23,644 bases of DNA, from NCBI GenBank assembly GCA_026260175.1, contig JAKCWW010008675.1, positions 1 through 23,644 on the forward strand, given 5' to 3'. Both the position numbers and the translations under genes were made by a program. Within the stretch, counting starts at the first letter, position 1. Each line of letters begins with the position of its first letter. Positions 9,471 to 18,518 of the stretch are shown in pieces. Source of the stretch: Reticulitermes lucifugus. Lineage: Eukaryota; Arthropoda; Insecta; Blattodea; Rhinotermitidae. The notes beneath the pieces are model-generated. The model was given only the letters and a program-made list of their open reading frames with translations, was not told the DNA's origin and ran no database searches.

Positions 9471-9734
9471 TAGAGGCCGCTTCACGTGCCAACCCACCTT
9501 CCTGTACAACAGCTGTCTTAGTCTCTTCCCCTACGTTAAGGCAGTCGGAGCTCAAAATGGCAACCTGCTTTGACCTGTTTCCGCAGTAGAAACGCGAGGA
9601 GTTATAGCTTCATTCCGCTTTAAGTGTTCAGTGCGTGGTGCTTAATTAAGCTAGGGGACAATTTTATATGTTACCTGATTTTAAGTAGTAAAACAGTTAA
9701 CTAAATAACTAGATTTATATAACAGATTCGCTTT

Positions 9735-9865
9735 TGAGAAGCTAACTGTACCCCAGCTACTCAAATGTCACATCTTTGATGAAACGTGAGCGTTCATTAC
9801 CGTGGTCACAAAATCTCGCAAGTGGTCTCTGTACTGAGTGAGACTAATTCAATCCACGCCCTCGT
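9735..9865 (-). mobile_element. LINE 3'-terminal fragment (LINE family 1)
   Basis: The minus strand reads AGAGACCACTTGCGAG, TTTTGTGACCACGGTAATGA, then TAGCTGGGG and TTAGCTTCTC. It aligns by eye with AGAGACCAGTGGCGGGC, CTTGTGAACACAGTTATGA and TAGCTGAGGG of the better copy at 19.2 kb. Only the terminal ~130 bases are present. Confidence 0.45.
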
Positions 9866-9869
9866 ACCC

Positions 9870-10925
9870 CACTTCTGCTTTCTGTATCTGGAGCTGTTGA
9901 AACTTCAAATATCAAACGCACTACAGCCTTGCAACGTCTTTACACGTCCTGTCACGTGAAATACCAAGTTTACTGCCCCGCTTTCTCACCTTATTCATTT
10001 ATCAAGTCACATGGACCACACTTTGTCTTCCTCTCCCCTCTCCACTCCCCACCACAGCCATCACCGTCAACCACACGTCTGTACGTCACGGCATCTCTAT
10101 CTTGCAGGTGGTTGCCGCATCCACCAAGATAGCTTTATATAACTCAGTATCACTGAGGCGTCCTTTGTATGATCCATATACTAAAGCGTGGCACGTGACA
10201 CGTGATTTTACTAACAATGCTGGAAAATATGACAACAACCAACATTTATGCTGCGGTCATCAGAACTGTGTGCTAGAGGTAAGATAAAAGTCACTTGAAC
10301 TTCCGTCAAACCATGTGGAGACTAATATTCATCTAGATTATAAATGCAGTTTCAGTTCCTGCCTTTCACAGAACACAGACCCACCCCCGTGTAAATACAA
10401 GTTACCGTTTTGTATGCAAATAGTCGGTGTTTATTGTGAGAAAACTAGGATATACTATGTGGAAAGTACAGAATACCTTAAAGTTGCAGCAGATGTTATG
10501 TACATTACAATGCATTGAACAGTTAATACCTTAAACATGGGGCCTGCATCTACTACTTACTTTATACGTAGTCTACTACTTGCGGAATTACGAAACGTCT
10601 CCCAGGGAGACTGGCAATTATAACAGATTCCTCATACAGTATATTACATAGTCGGGTGACTTTTGTATCCATGAGAACGGAATCTTCAAAATTAAAATAG
10701 CAAGTATGCATACAGTAAAATAGTTCGTTAGTGAGATAAAGAAGCAGCAACAGGCCACTTATAAAATCGGCATTGCTCTGCGTGCTACATGTTCTGACAA
10801 TGTCAGTTAAGATGGATTTGTTGTATGTGAGGCACGACAGACATGAAACAGGCTAGTAGGTATACAAAAGATTAACCATAAACCCAGACGTGGATCATTG
10901 AATAATACTAAAATGAATCTTACGG
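9870..10925. other. Unassigned; contains an open exon-like interval
   Basis: 10020-10080 is pyrimidine-rich. The interval 10108-10278 is bounded by TCTTGCAG upstream and by GAG|GTAAGA downstream, is open in one frame for 57 codons and is an exact multiple of three. I do not recognise the encoded peptide (it includes LCCGHQNC near its end), so this is a candidate exon only. The remainder holds nothing I can name. Confidence 0.35.
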
Positions 10926-10930
10926 CTACA

Positions 10931-10995
10931 CAGACACGCCCCAACTTACGCAAAAGTTGCGTCTGGATGATCCGGCGCAAGTCGAATTTTGCGCC
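10931..10995. other. Two adjacent hairpins
   Basis: Hairpin one: CAGAC (10931-10935) and CAACTT (10942-10947) pair with AAGTTG (10954-10959) and GTCTG (10961-10965). Hairpin two: GGCGCAA (10974-10980) pairs with TTGCGCC (10989-10995) across an 8-base loop. Function unknown; they may be part of an unrecognised mobile element. Confidence 0.55.
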
Positions 10996-11309
10996 AGAAA
11001 AAATTGAGTACACACATGGTTAACTATATATATGTATAGAAAGGGAAGTCCAGTTGAAATCCAAACTCCATCACACTGGAACCTGATCGGCTTCAGCAAG
11101 ACAGCCCCACCTCCTGTGGTATCGCCCAGCAATATTCTTCTGCCACTTTCGTCTCATTGCGCTTTCATTCCCGCAAGGAAAATTTCGGTGCTCCTTACAA
11201 AAATGCTATTACTCTTATTTCAGTTTTCTACTTTTTAAAAACTGCGTAAAACTGAAATTGCGTAACTTGAAATAGCTTAATTCGGGGAGTGTCTGTAGCC
11301 TATGAAACG

Positions 11310-11450
11310 TAAATTGGATTCATGTGGCTTAGGATAGGGTCCACTGGCGGGTTATTATGAACAAGGTACTGAAATTTCGGGATCCACGAAAGGCAGGAAG
11401 TGTACTGACTAGGTGGATGACTAGCAGCTTCTCGAGAATGACTCTTGTCC
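11310..11450 (+). mobile_element. LINE 3'-terminal fragment (LINE family 1), plus strand
   Basis: The plus strand reads TGGATTCATGTGGCTTAGGA, then GGGTCCACTGGCGGG. The translation, with one stop, resembles DWI-LAQDR-HWR followed by a diverged N-V-M-N-L segment and a serine-rich end, as in the copies at 14.5 and 19.2 kb. It is opposite in strand to most other copies. Confidence 0.55.
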
Positions 11451-11884
11451 ACAGAATCAGTTATCAACTGTATATAGTCTATGTACACAATGCACTTCGT
11501 TGATCAGAACGGTCACGACGCTTATCACACATTTACTATGGCCTAGTTAAATACTCGATTTTACTGTCGTTATGCATTTATGTAGTGTTAAGATGTAAAA
11601 AAGCATACCTGACATCCGCATACATAATTATAACACTTGAAACAGAAATTAAATCTTCTAGAGGATTATCAGTAGTAAATTGATCACAGTCACCATGTTG
11701 GTTATCAGTAGGCTCTGTTCTTCTTTGATATCACAATTAAAACTTACTTGCAGACGCGCTAAAGACAGTTGACGACACGAAACGTGTCTTCAAAGGACGT
11801 TTGAATTGTTATAAGTAAAGACGGCGACTTCAAAAAATTCACATCCGAGTAAAAGTACAGAAATGCCTAAAATCTATATTCTCA

Positions 11885-12560
11885 TTATTCTTCTTTAGCA
11901 CCACAGCTTCTTAAGTTCGGCCTTGGCTTCCCTCACGACGGATGCCCATTCTCTTTTGCCCAAAGTACTTGTCCTCCATTTTTACTCCCATATTGCTCAA
12001 GCCCAATTCGACATCATCCATCCACCTTTCTTTCTCCCTCCCCTCAGTTTGCCCTCCAGTAACTTATTTAACTTCCTTTCACAATCCGTTCTTACAACAT
12101 GTGAGAGCCATTCCATTCTACGTATTAACACTTAGCAGTCCAAATTTTTCCAACAGTCTGGTCCAAATTAATTTTTCAGAAAATCGCTAGTACTCAGATT
12201 TTAAAAGCAGCCACTAGATAACAGAAACTTGAGGAAAACCATTATAAAACACTGTAAAATAACGTGTCGATTTGAGCTTGACATTTGACCTGGTACAGCG
12301 GAAAACGCTGTCGAACTTAAATCGACATTGGACCGATGAGGGTTAATTACGGTTACAATGCCTGGAAATTTAAACGTGTTATAAATTTTTCAATTCATCT
12401 TTGTTCCCCATTAACCATTTTCAAATGTTGGCCCATATAATTTTCTCAAGATTTTCCTTTCTCATGTCATTAAGGCTCCCCATTTTCGTTGTTAGAGTCC
12501 ACGATTCGACACCATAGGTCAAAATTGGTCTTATCATTGTTTAAATCCAGATTTGCGTTG
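11885..12560 (-). pseudogene. LINE reverse-transcriptase C-terminal pseudogene (LINE family 2)
   Basis: On the minus strand two parts lie in the order expected of a LINE ORF2 C-terminus. First, RPILTYGVESWTLTTK (about 12488-12535) matches the conserved R-P-(V/I)-L-T-Y-G-x-E-(T/S)-W-T-L block after the reverse-transcriptase domain. About 350 bases later come LLEGKLRGGRKKGRWMDDVE (about 12000-12065), SNMGVK, then REWASVVREAK in another frame (about 11920-11950), which resemble the family's G-R-P-R-W-D-D-V-E-D-L-R-M-G-V-K end and its REWASVVREAKA terminus. Stops and frame changes interrupt it, so no protein is made. The segment between (12140-12340) is not recognisable as LINE and may hold an insertion. 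It differs from LINE family 1 (NIKMDL type) in this window. Confidence 0.65.
12266..12370 (+). other. Nested hairpin, possible decayed SINE head
   Basis: Outer arms 12266-12283 and 12309-12326 are complementary at 15 of 18 positions. Inside, ACAGCG-GAAAA-CGCTGT (12295-12311) is an alternative perfect 6 bp hairpin sharing bases with the right arm. CTGGTACAGCGG and a later GGGTTAATTACGG could be eroded box A and box B words. It lies in the gap that splits the LINE family 2 copy. Confidence 0.35.
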
Positions 12561-12894
12561 CTATTTATTACAAAATATGAAAGAAGAAAAGAGTTGGTTA
12601 AACTTCCATCAAGTTTAAATTTAGAAGTTCACAGCCGTGCATACAAAATCGCAGTTCAATCAATGGGCTGTGATTAAAGTCAATAGAAAATGTCAGGGTC
12701 ATAAAGTGAGCACATTATATTGCAATTTGCAATTATAAAATACGTATATATACTTTAAGGCGTTCTTTACCGATGCCACCCACAGGAGATTAAGCTTCAC
12801 ATTTAACAGTATTTTATACGCATACCTGTTTGAACTACTGAAAGAATTATGCCCCTGTGATCACAACGCTACGAAGATGTAACAGGGAGTAGAA

Positions 12895-13095
12895 ATACAG
12901 CTCTAAACATTCTTAACCTCTGCACTAGATGCAGGTAAGGGGACAGATTCATACTTCAGCACTGACTGGATGGAAAGACAGCGGTCTGGACGGAGTTGGC
13001 AAAAAAAAAATCTCTCCCTTGCCAGGAATCAAACCCCAGGTCTCTAGCCTATAAGAAGTAGTTATACCGACTGAGCTAACTAGTATCGCTGAGTT
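12895..13095 (-). mobile_element. tRNA-derived SINE, family A
   Basis: The minus strand reads TAGTTAGCTCAGTCGGTATA (box A, about 13065-13084) and GGGGTTTGATTCCTGGC (box B, about 13020-13037), then GGGAGAGATTTTTTTTTTGC and a diverged body. The head matches the one at 1824 (TAGCTCAGTCGGTATAGCGA, then ACTTCCTA). Downstream body limits are uncertain. Confidence 0.7.
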
Positions 13096-13434
13096 ATTAA
13101 ATTCTAGCTATGCCAAAGCGCCAGGAAATCCAAACATCTAGTATGAGGTGTGGAGCTGCTACCACTTCCAGCACTTTGAACACTGTGTGGACCAATGTTA
13201 ATGCACACATGTCAGCGGCAAAACATTGCCAGTGCTCCAGGCGTTGTCAGTTGATGTCATGACCCAACAGGGCTCAATTTAGTGCAAAGAATAAATCCCT
13301 TTCTCTTTCTCGCTTTAAAAGGTAAATTTGTATGTAGCTTAAGAGCCACGAAATGCAGCGTGTTGCGCAGTACAGGCATAGCTCCTTGAGTTCCTAACTG
13401 CGGCCCCAGACGGACGTGAATGGTCAGCTTCCAT

Positions 13435-13610
13435 GTTCCGGTCGTGAGAAAGAGCCAGAGATACGAACTGGCTCTGGCTTAAAGTGAACCCCGAGCCAGT
13501 CTGGATGCTGCGGAGAACAGAACTGTCTGCCCCTCCCCGGGCATCGAATCCTAAGTTCTCGGTTGTACAGGCCTAGTCAATATACAGACTGGTCTATGTG
13601 GCTTCTGTGT
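13435..13610 (-). mobile_element. tRNA-derived SINE, related to family A
   Basis: On the minus strand a decayed head starts near GCCACATAGACCAGTC and carries a box B-like TAGGATTCGATGCCCGG (about 13542-13558). The body GGGGAGGGGCAGACAG, then CCAGACTGGCTCGGGGTTC, resembles the family A tail. It includes AGCCAGAG...CTCTGGCT (about 13454-13480), an 8 bp hairpin. Confidence 0.55.
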
Positions 13611-14165
13611 TTCTTTTTAAGTAACAAATTCTGTCGCCTTTTCTAAAGCTGTCGTGCTGAAATTAGGTGGCTTTTAAAATGATGCCCAGTGGCAGACGAA
13701 CCGTGCGATGAGGGCCTGCCTGCGTGATTAATGGCCAAATGGTGGGAAACCACAGTACGAGTAACAAAGAAAGGCTTAGAAGAAGAAGTTGAAAAGAGAG
13801 GGCGACAAAATATTGTGTTTGAGAAGCGTGAAATGAAGAGCCTTCTCTGTTACAGAGGAGGTTTATTTTGAAAAGAAGAACACTTCACTATAGTTATGTT
13901 ATTCTGTATTGTCAGAACACATCTTTTAAAATTAATGTTGAATTTTAAGAAATGCCAAGGTCCAGTATGAAGCTTTAGATAGTTGTCAAGCAGAACACAC
14001 AGAGAAACTGAAAGAGCCTGTGGTATGTTGCACACGTATTGAAATTATATAGTATCACTATTGCTGACGTCATGTGCAGACACAATTAACCGACACGGGT
14101 GAAGAAAAATAACCACAATGTCTATACAGAACTATACATAATTTTACACTGCTTTTTGCGAATAT
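13610..14165. other. No recognised gene or repeat
   Basis: Nothing assignable. The minus ORF 13850-14035 has no domain. The tract 13775-13815 is purine-rich. Confidence 0.5.
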
Positions 14166-14169
14166 GGAA

Positions 14170-14610
14170 CTTGGCCTGTAAATAAGGTACATACGATGAA
14201 GATGTCTGGGAACAGGGTTTAGAGGAGAATGTTGGATCTAGGGGAAAGGAAGTAACAGGACAAAGAAAATTACACAATGAAGAACTTCATTCATGTAGTC
14301 TTCAGAAAATATTATTAGGGTGACAAAATCAAGAAGGATGAGATGAGCGGGGTATGTAGCACGTAAGAGAGTCGTGAAATACATGCAATTTAATCTGAAA
14401 ATCTGAAGGAAAAAGATGATTGTGATTTAGACAGGAGTACAACATTGAGACTGATTTTAAATAAACTGGTTGTGACAGCGTAGATTGGATTCTATTGGCT
14501 TACGATTGGGGTCCAGAGTCTGGTTTCTTGACCACGACAATAAATTTACAGTTTTTACGAAAGGCGAATCATTTGTTGATCAGTTGACTGAATATCAAGT
14601 TCCGAAGGAC
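14170..14610 (+). pseudogene. LINE endonuclease/reverse-transcriptase C-terminal pseudogene (family 1)
   Basis: Plus-strand translation across broken frames follows the order of the LINE C-terminal region: NRV-RRMLDL-ERK (about 14210-14250, like ENKVLRKI-G-KR), then QDKENYTMKNFIHVVF (about 14257-14305, like W-KLHN-ELH-LY-S), then a K-I-K-x-D-E-M segment (like I-K-S-R-R-M-R-W-A-G-H-V-A-R-M), then CDSVDWILLAYD (about 14474-14510, like CD-V-DWI-LAQDRDQWR). At least five stops are present. It is the longest family 1 copy on the plus strand and ends just upstream of the long inverted repeat. Confidence 0.65.
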
Positions 14611-14724
14611 TGCTTTCCAAGGGCTTAGTTATTTAAGCAGTTCGTTAATTAGTTTTAAGTGCACATTTTATTTGTTCATCAACCACACCCAATAAACTGT
14701 ATTATACACGTTTTTACTTGGCAA

Positions 14725-14757
14725 CTAATTTCGACCGCAGTAAAGAGCCATCATCAG
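14725..14757 (-). other. CTGATGA...CGAAAT motif, copy 3 (left arm)
   Basis: The minus strand reads CTGATGA (complement of 14751-14757), TGGCTC, then GCGGTCGAAATTAG. It is the mirror image of the copy at 14891-14920 in the other arm. Confidence 0.5.
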
Positions 14758-14890
14758 GCCATTAACAAAAACTGTAAAATAGAAATCCTGTATGTTATAG
14801 GAAGGAGATTTCCCCCTTTACATCATGGATACATCGGGATTTCCATCCTACAACATACAGGGTTTCTATTTTATAGTTCTTGTTAATGGC

Positions 14891-14933
14891 CTGATGATGG
14901 CTCTTTACTGCGGCCGAAACTACTTGCCAAGTA
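14891..14933 (+). other. CTGATGA...GCCGAAAC motif, copy 4 (right arm)
   Basis: CTGATGA, one T, GGC (14899-14901) pairing with GCC (14913-14915), GAAAC (14916-14920), then a TACTT-GCC-AAGTA hairpin (14921-14933) in the position of a stem III. Confidence 0.5.
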
Positions 14934-15060
14934 AAAACGTGTATAATACAGTTTGTCGGGTGTGGTTGATAAACTAATAAAATATACACTTGTGATTAAT
15001 ACACCAAAGGGATATTCTATCTTAATGTTAATTAGTTTATTATCGGATCGGTTGGACAGT

Positions 15061-15073
15061 AAGTGCATAACAG
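15061..15073. repeat. Target-site duplication, left
   Basis: AAGTGCATAACAG, exact copy of 15329-15341. Confidence 0.93.
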
Positions 15074-15328
15074 TCGCCGGCCTCTCAACGCGGAGGTCCG
15101 GGTTCGATTCCGGGTCAATTCATGTGGGATTTGTGGTGGACAAAGTGGCACTGGAACAGGTTTTTCCCCCGAGTACTTCAGTTTTCCCCTGTCAGTTTCA
15201 TTCCACTGGTGCTCCGTTACTTGGGAGAAATGAAAAAATCTAATCATCTTCATCACAGGGTTACACAATAAGCCTTTAGGCTGCGGCGCGTCCGTAGCAT
15301 CTGCTGCGGGGCCCTTCACCACAAAAAA
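15074..15328 (+). mobile_element. tRNA-derived SINE, family C, 5'-truncated, with exact target duplication
   Basis: The copy begins inside the tRNA-like head (TCGCCGGCCTCTCAACGCGG), lacks box A and keeps box B, GGGTTCGATTCCGGG. The body reads CATGTGGGATTTGTGGTGGA, CAGGTTTTTCCCCCGAGTAC, then GCGGCGCGTCCGTAGC, and ends in CACCAC plus an A8 tail. Flanking 13 bp duplications are identical, which fixes the ends and suggests a recent insertion. Loss of box A makes it unlikely to be transcribed by itself. ORFs 14953-15243 (plus) and 15032-15361 (minus) only read through it. Confidence 0.92.
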
Positions 15329-15341
15329 AAGTGCATAACAG
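15329..15341. repeat. Target-site duplication, right
   Basis: AAGTGCATAACAG, identical to 15061-15073. Confidence 0.93.
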
Positions 15342-15689
15342 CAACTGTACACGTTCATCAAAATTAATTTCGCTTTCTGATTTAAAATTACTTTTCGCGT
15401 TGTATGTGGGACCCCTGCGGGTGTCTCATTCCTTCACACTGCCTCTTGTAGTCAATCTGTCCTATGGCAGTTCGTAATTACCCACATCCGAAAGACTCGC
15501 AAGTTCACAAGATGAACGTATCAGATAGATATGTCGTGTGCCTGAGCTGATTTGAGTGAGCCCACATTGCAGCTGTATACTTCACTGAGCTGACACATTT
15601 ACACTAGGCACGATAACAAAGCACACATATCCACTACATGTAAAGCCTCTTGCTCCTTGCTCAACACGAGTCTTCTCTTCGCACTTCGG
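15342..15689. other. No recognised gene or repeat
   Basis: Nothing assignable on either strand. Confidence 0.5.
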
Positions 15690-15880
15690 TTTTAAACCCG
15701 GGCTGGACGACTGAGCTATAGGGGTTGGGTTCCCGGCAGGAACCAGAGACGTTTATCTTCTCTACAGCGCGCTGTAGCGTCGAGACCGGCTCTCGGACCC
15801 ACTCGGCCTCTCATTCGGTGGGTACCTGGGGCTCCTTTTGCGATAGAGCGACCGGAGCGTAAAGCCGAATATTCACTTCC
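15690..15880 (+). mobile_element. tRNA-derived SINE, family A, diverged copy
   Basis: The body GGACCCACTCGGCCTC, GGTGGGTACCTGGGG, then AGAGCGACCGGAGCGTAAAG parallels CCCACCCAGCCTCC, GAGGTACCAGG and AAAGCGGCCGGGGCGTGGTG at 1915-1997. Upstream GGTTGGGTTCCCGGCAGGAA looks like an altered box B. The body contains a 16-base perfect palindrome, CTACAGCGCGCTGTAG (15762-15777). The minus ORF 15716-15910 is a translation of the SINE. Confidence 0.6.
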
Positions 15881-15999
15881 ATCTATGATCGAGATTAAGA
15901 ATACCGACATTTAACCCTAAACATACCTTCATGGCTTTGTGTTTAGTAAAGCACAAGGGAAACTCCGATAACTTACTCCAGGCAGCAGAGTTTATCTTC

Positions 16000-16330
16000 A
16001 GAAGTTAAGAGTCGCTCAGCTACTCAAGGAATTTCCAGCTTTCTACGCAGCACGAAATTTCATTACCTTTTCACAAGACCCCCACCAACGGAAGTTATCC
16101 TAAGCCAGCTGAATCTAATTCACACCCTTACGTCCTATTTAATTAATATCCATTTTAACATCATGCTTCCACGTCCGTCTAAGTCTTCTAAGTGACTGTT
16201 TCCCTCAGGTATTTTCCACCAATATTTTGCATGTACTTTTACTGACCCTAGGCCTATGTCTTCTGCGCACTGCAAGTCCTAACCACATAATATTCCTTGA
16301 TTTTACCATATAATGTTACTTGTTGAAAAG
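16000..16330 (-). mobile_element. LINE 3'-terminal fragment (LINE family 1)
   Basis: The minus strand reads AGACTTAGACGGACGTGGAA, ATGTTAAAATGGATATTAA, GATTCAGCTGGCTTAGGATA, then CTTGTGAAAAGG. It follows the DNA of the R-P-R-R-R-W-E-D-N-I-K-M-D-L, then D-W-I-x-L-A-Q-D-R order seen at 6.7, 14.5 and 18.6 kb. Further upstream (to 16330) a decayed K-S-R-x-x-W-x-G-x-x-A-R segment is visible. Many stops; no protein. Confidence 0.6.
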
Positions 16331-16334
16331 CAGT

Positions 16335-16844
16335 TATTAAGAGAGAAAGACGTGATGTTTTTTGTGGTACTGTACTTGTTCAGCAGCTCTCTTTATCTTG
16401 GAATTAGTTCTTCAGCTGCAGAGCTGCAGACAGCGAAGTGCCACTGAAACACGAAAGCTTTCAGCATCCATGTTTACATTCCTCGATCATTCGCGGTTTA
16501 TCTCACAAAGTGGGGACGTTGGGATTTGAAAGCATTCCGTAACATACAGAAACGTCAAAACTTCTTTTCACAGAAGAAGAATCTATATGGTAAAAAAATG
16601 TGGAAGCTATTGGGAATTATATACATTTTGTGCACGTCTTTACTGTGAGCTACAGTGTGCAGTAAAAATGGAAACATCGTAGGCTTCAGAATGTCTTGCA
16701 TTTGTTGCATTGGTTAATAACACATTTACTTAAAGTTTAAAGCCTGAAAAGAAAAAACCTACGAATGGTGCAAATTTCCGGAATAGCTCAGATTTATCTA
16801 CAGGTTCCAAGATTTCGCCCGCTTGTCCTTCTGATAAAAGTAGC
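16335..16844. other. No recognised gene or repeat
   Basis: About 500 bases, A/T-rich, with no ORF of note and no motif I can name. Confidence 0.5.
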
Positions 16845-16995
16845 GTGAAGATGAAGGTGAGTATGAAGTATTGCTAGAGTGACACTGACAGGAAAAACAC
16901 ACTTACTCAGATAAAAACCTGTCCCACTGCCACTTTTTTCACCACAAATCTCAGACAGATTTGCCCCGGATCCAACACGTGTCTCAGCGATTGAA
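16845..16995 (-). mobile_element. tRNA-derived SINE, family C, copy 3
   Basis: The minus strand reads GAGATTTGTGGTGAAAAAAG, TGGCAGTGGGACAGGTTTTT and TTTTTCCTGTCAGTGTCACT, in the same order as 15128-15205. Box A and box B positions are strongly decayed (GTTGGATCCGGGGC). Confidence 0.7.
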
Positions 16996-17115
16996 ACCGG
17001 AAATTTATCTGCAGAGTATACGAAAATTCAGTTCCTATCTCACGGAATACACAGTCTGTTTACATTACAAATACCAACCGGTTAATACTGTTTAGGGAAA
17101 TAATTATTGTATATT
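16996..17115 (-). repeat. Leader module shared with 5955-6091
   Basis: The minus strand reads AATTATTTCCCTAAACAG, ACCGGTTGG, AACAGACTGTGTATTCCGTG and AGATAGGAACTGAATTTTC. It lies directly 5' of the family C SINE at 16845-16995, the same arrangement as at 6.0 kb. Confidence 0.55.
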
Positions 17116-17399
17116 GGGAGAATCACATGAAACACATAAAGACGCCGTGTGGGCAATATGCAGACTTGTTAAAGCAGGCGGTGCACGTAATATTCACTTC
17201 TTTGTATAGCGTCAAGAAATTAGAATCGTTACACATCCGGTTCTACGGGAGGCAGGAAGTAATCAAGTAAGTAATTAAATTATTTTATAAAGTTCTTATG
17301 AATGCTCATATAATAAGACAGTAGTAGGCCTATAAGCTAAATTACAGCCTACTCTAAACCTTGGCCTTCATGTGACGTCATAGCGCAATCTTTCTTAAA

Positions 17400-17590
17400 C
17401 TTCGAAACTAGAATGAAGTGAGGGGTTAGCGTAAAGCCCCGGCCGCCTTACTTTCCTCGGAAGAGCAACCAATATATGAACTAGAGGCCGGGCAAATCTC
17501 AGTGATGATCCGAATTCGGTGGTGAAGAGAAAAGACCGAATTCTCCGTTCGTTTAGTCCGTAGCATGGCCACTGTACTGACTGAGGCACT
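17400..17590 (-). mobile_element. tRNA-derived SINE, family A, diverged copy
   Basis: The minus strand has GAGGAAAGTAAGGCGGCCGG, GGCTTTACGC, then CCTCACTTCATTCTAG, matching the body end of family A and extending beyond the copy at 1997. The head (17500-17590) is hardly recognisable. It holds GAATTCGGT/ACCGAATTC (17512-17520 and 17535-17543), a perfect 9 bp hairpin. Confidence 0.5.
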
Positions 17591-17984
17591 TGACTCTCAC
17601 AGAGTAGCAGATCAGGTCAAATACATTACACGGGCACTACATATTTGAAGCAGCAGATCTCAATGAAATTTCAGGGTAGACTGCATGCTATTATATTCAT
17701 TTTCCCCTAAGCTACGCTCGTGACCGTTGTTTGACATCGCGGTGACTGATTGCCGGGGATATTTTATTCCTTTTCATAAAACCATTAACATAGCTATTAA
17801 AAATTAATGCAGTAAAAAACTAAAGTTAGAAATAGATAAAGCTTCCACCCCATGCAGTACAGTCACATCATAACTAGAGGTTGCGGAAAGAAGTCCCACT
17901 TATGGTGGGAAGGAGAGCAATCGATGTTTCGTCCTTTTACTGCTGCAGTTTCCTCCAGCGACCTCTTCCATGTGACTTTTTTTC
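17591..17984. other. No recognised gene or repeat
   Basis: Nothing assignable; the minus ORF that starts at 18082 runs into this stretch but has no domain here. Confidence 0.5.
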
Positions 17985-18110
17985 TGTACCTTCAGTATAA
18001 CACTGTTGTAGCAAACTTCGAATGTTAACACGCTAATACCAAAGTCCACCACTGTGAACAATTCTGAACCACGTCCATCCACCTGACATCCTTATAACCT
18101 GCCTTCGTTG
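17985..18110 (-). mobile_element. Possible LINE 3'-end scrap
   Basis: One minus-strand frame reads DVRWMDVVQNCSQWWTLVLA, which recalls a D-W-x-x-L-A-Q-D-R-x-Q-W-x-A-L-V-L-A LINE ending. The similarity is short and rests on a single frame, so it may be chance. Confidence 0.3.
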
Positions 18111-18430
18111 GGCACATCTTAATGATATCTTTCCATGTCTTTGCTGTTCCATGCAGACGTTTTAGAATTACAATTCTGCAAGCATTCCGTATATTGCCCA
18201 TCCTGCCTACGTGCTCATTCTGTCATGGTCTTCTATGTGTAGATACGAGTACATGTGCTCTGCTGGGACAAGTTACTGTACGGCGTTGCCAAAGAAATGT
18301 CATTTCGATCTAGTTTTAAACATTAATAATACATTTGATATTATACGTACACCTGTAACATTCCAGTAGACCGCAATGTCGTATATCACATAAGTCATTT
18401 TCACAGAATATTTGAGACGGACAGTAGAAG
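18111..18430. other. No recognised gene or repeat
   Basis: The plus ORF 18122-18313 has no recognised domain. Confidence 0.5.
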
Positions 18431-18434
18431 CCAG

Positions 18435-18477
18435 ACTACTGGCGCTTTACATGAAGAAAAATGAGATTGGAGAGAGT

Positions 18478-18518
<41 letters not shown>

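Larger units (their letters stand above)
14658..14990. repeat. Long inverted repeat (arms about 155 bp, spacer about 22 bp)
   Basis: Arm 14658-14813 pairs with arm 14836-14990 about a centre at 14824. Shared words include CAACCACACCC, AAACTGTATTATACACG, TTTTTACTTGGCAA, GCAGTAAAGAGCCATCATCA and GGCCATTAAC. Mismatches are scattered, so the palindrome is not brand new. Each arm holds one CTGATGA...GAAA motif, in opposite orientation. The plus ORF 14659-14886 and minus ORF 14795-14989 are near-identical at their start because each reads one arm. The RNA would fold into one long hairpin. Confidence 0.93.

Noticed and set aside
11774-11788. GACACG-AAA-CGTGTC hairpin as another ribozyme-like motif
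   Set aside because: It has CGAAACGTGTC but no CTGANGA block at the right distance upstream.
13000-13090. Functional tRNA gene on the minus strand
   Set aside because: Box B is altered (GGTTTGATTCC) and the sequence runs on into a SINE body.
14659-14989. Two paralogous small proteins encoded on opposite strands
   Set aside because: Their likeness is due to the inverted repeat arms; no start context or domain.
15762-15777. 16-base perfect palindrome as a protein-binding site
   Set aside because: One such palindrome is not surprising in a window of this size, and it lies inside a decayed SINE body.
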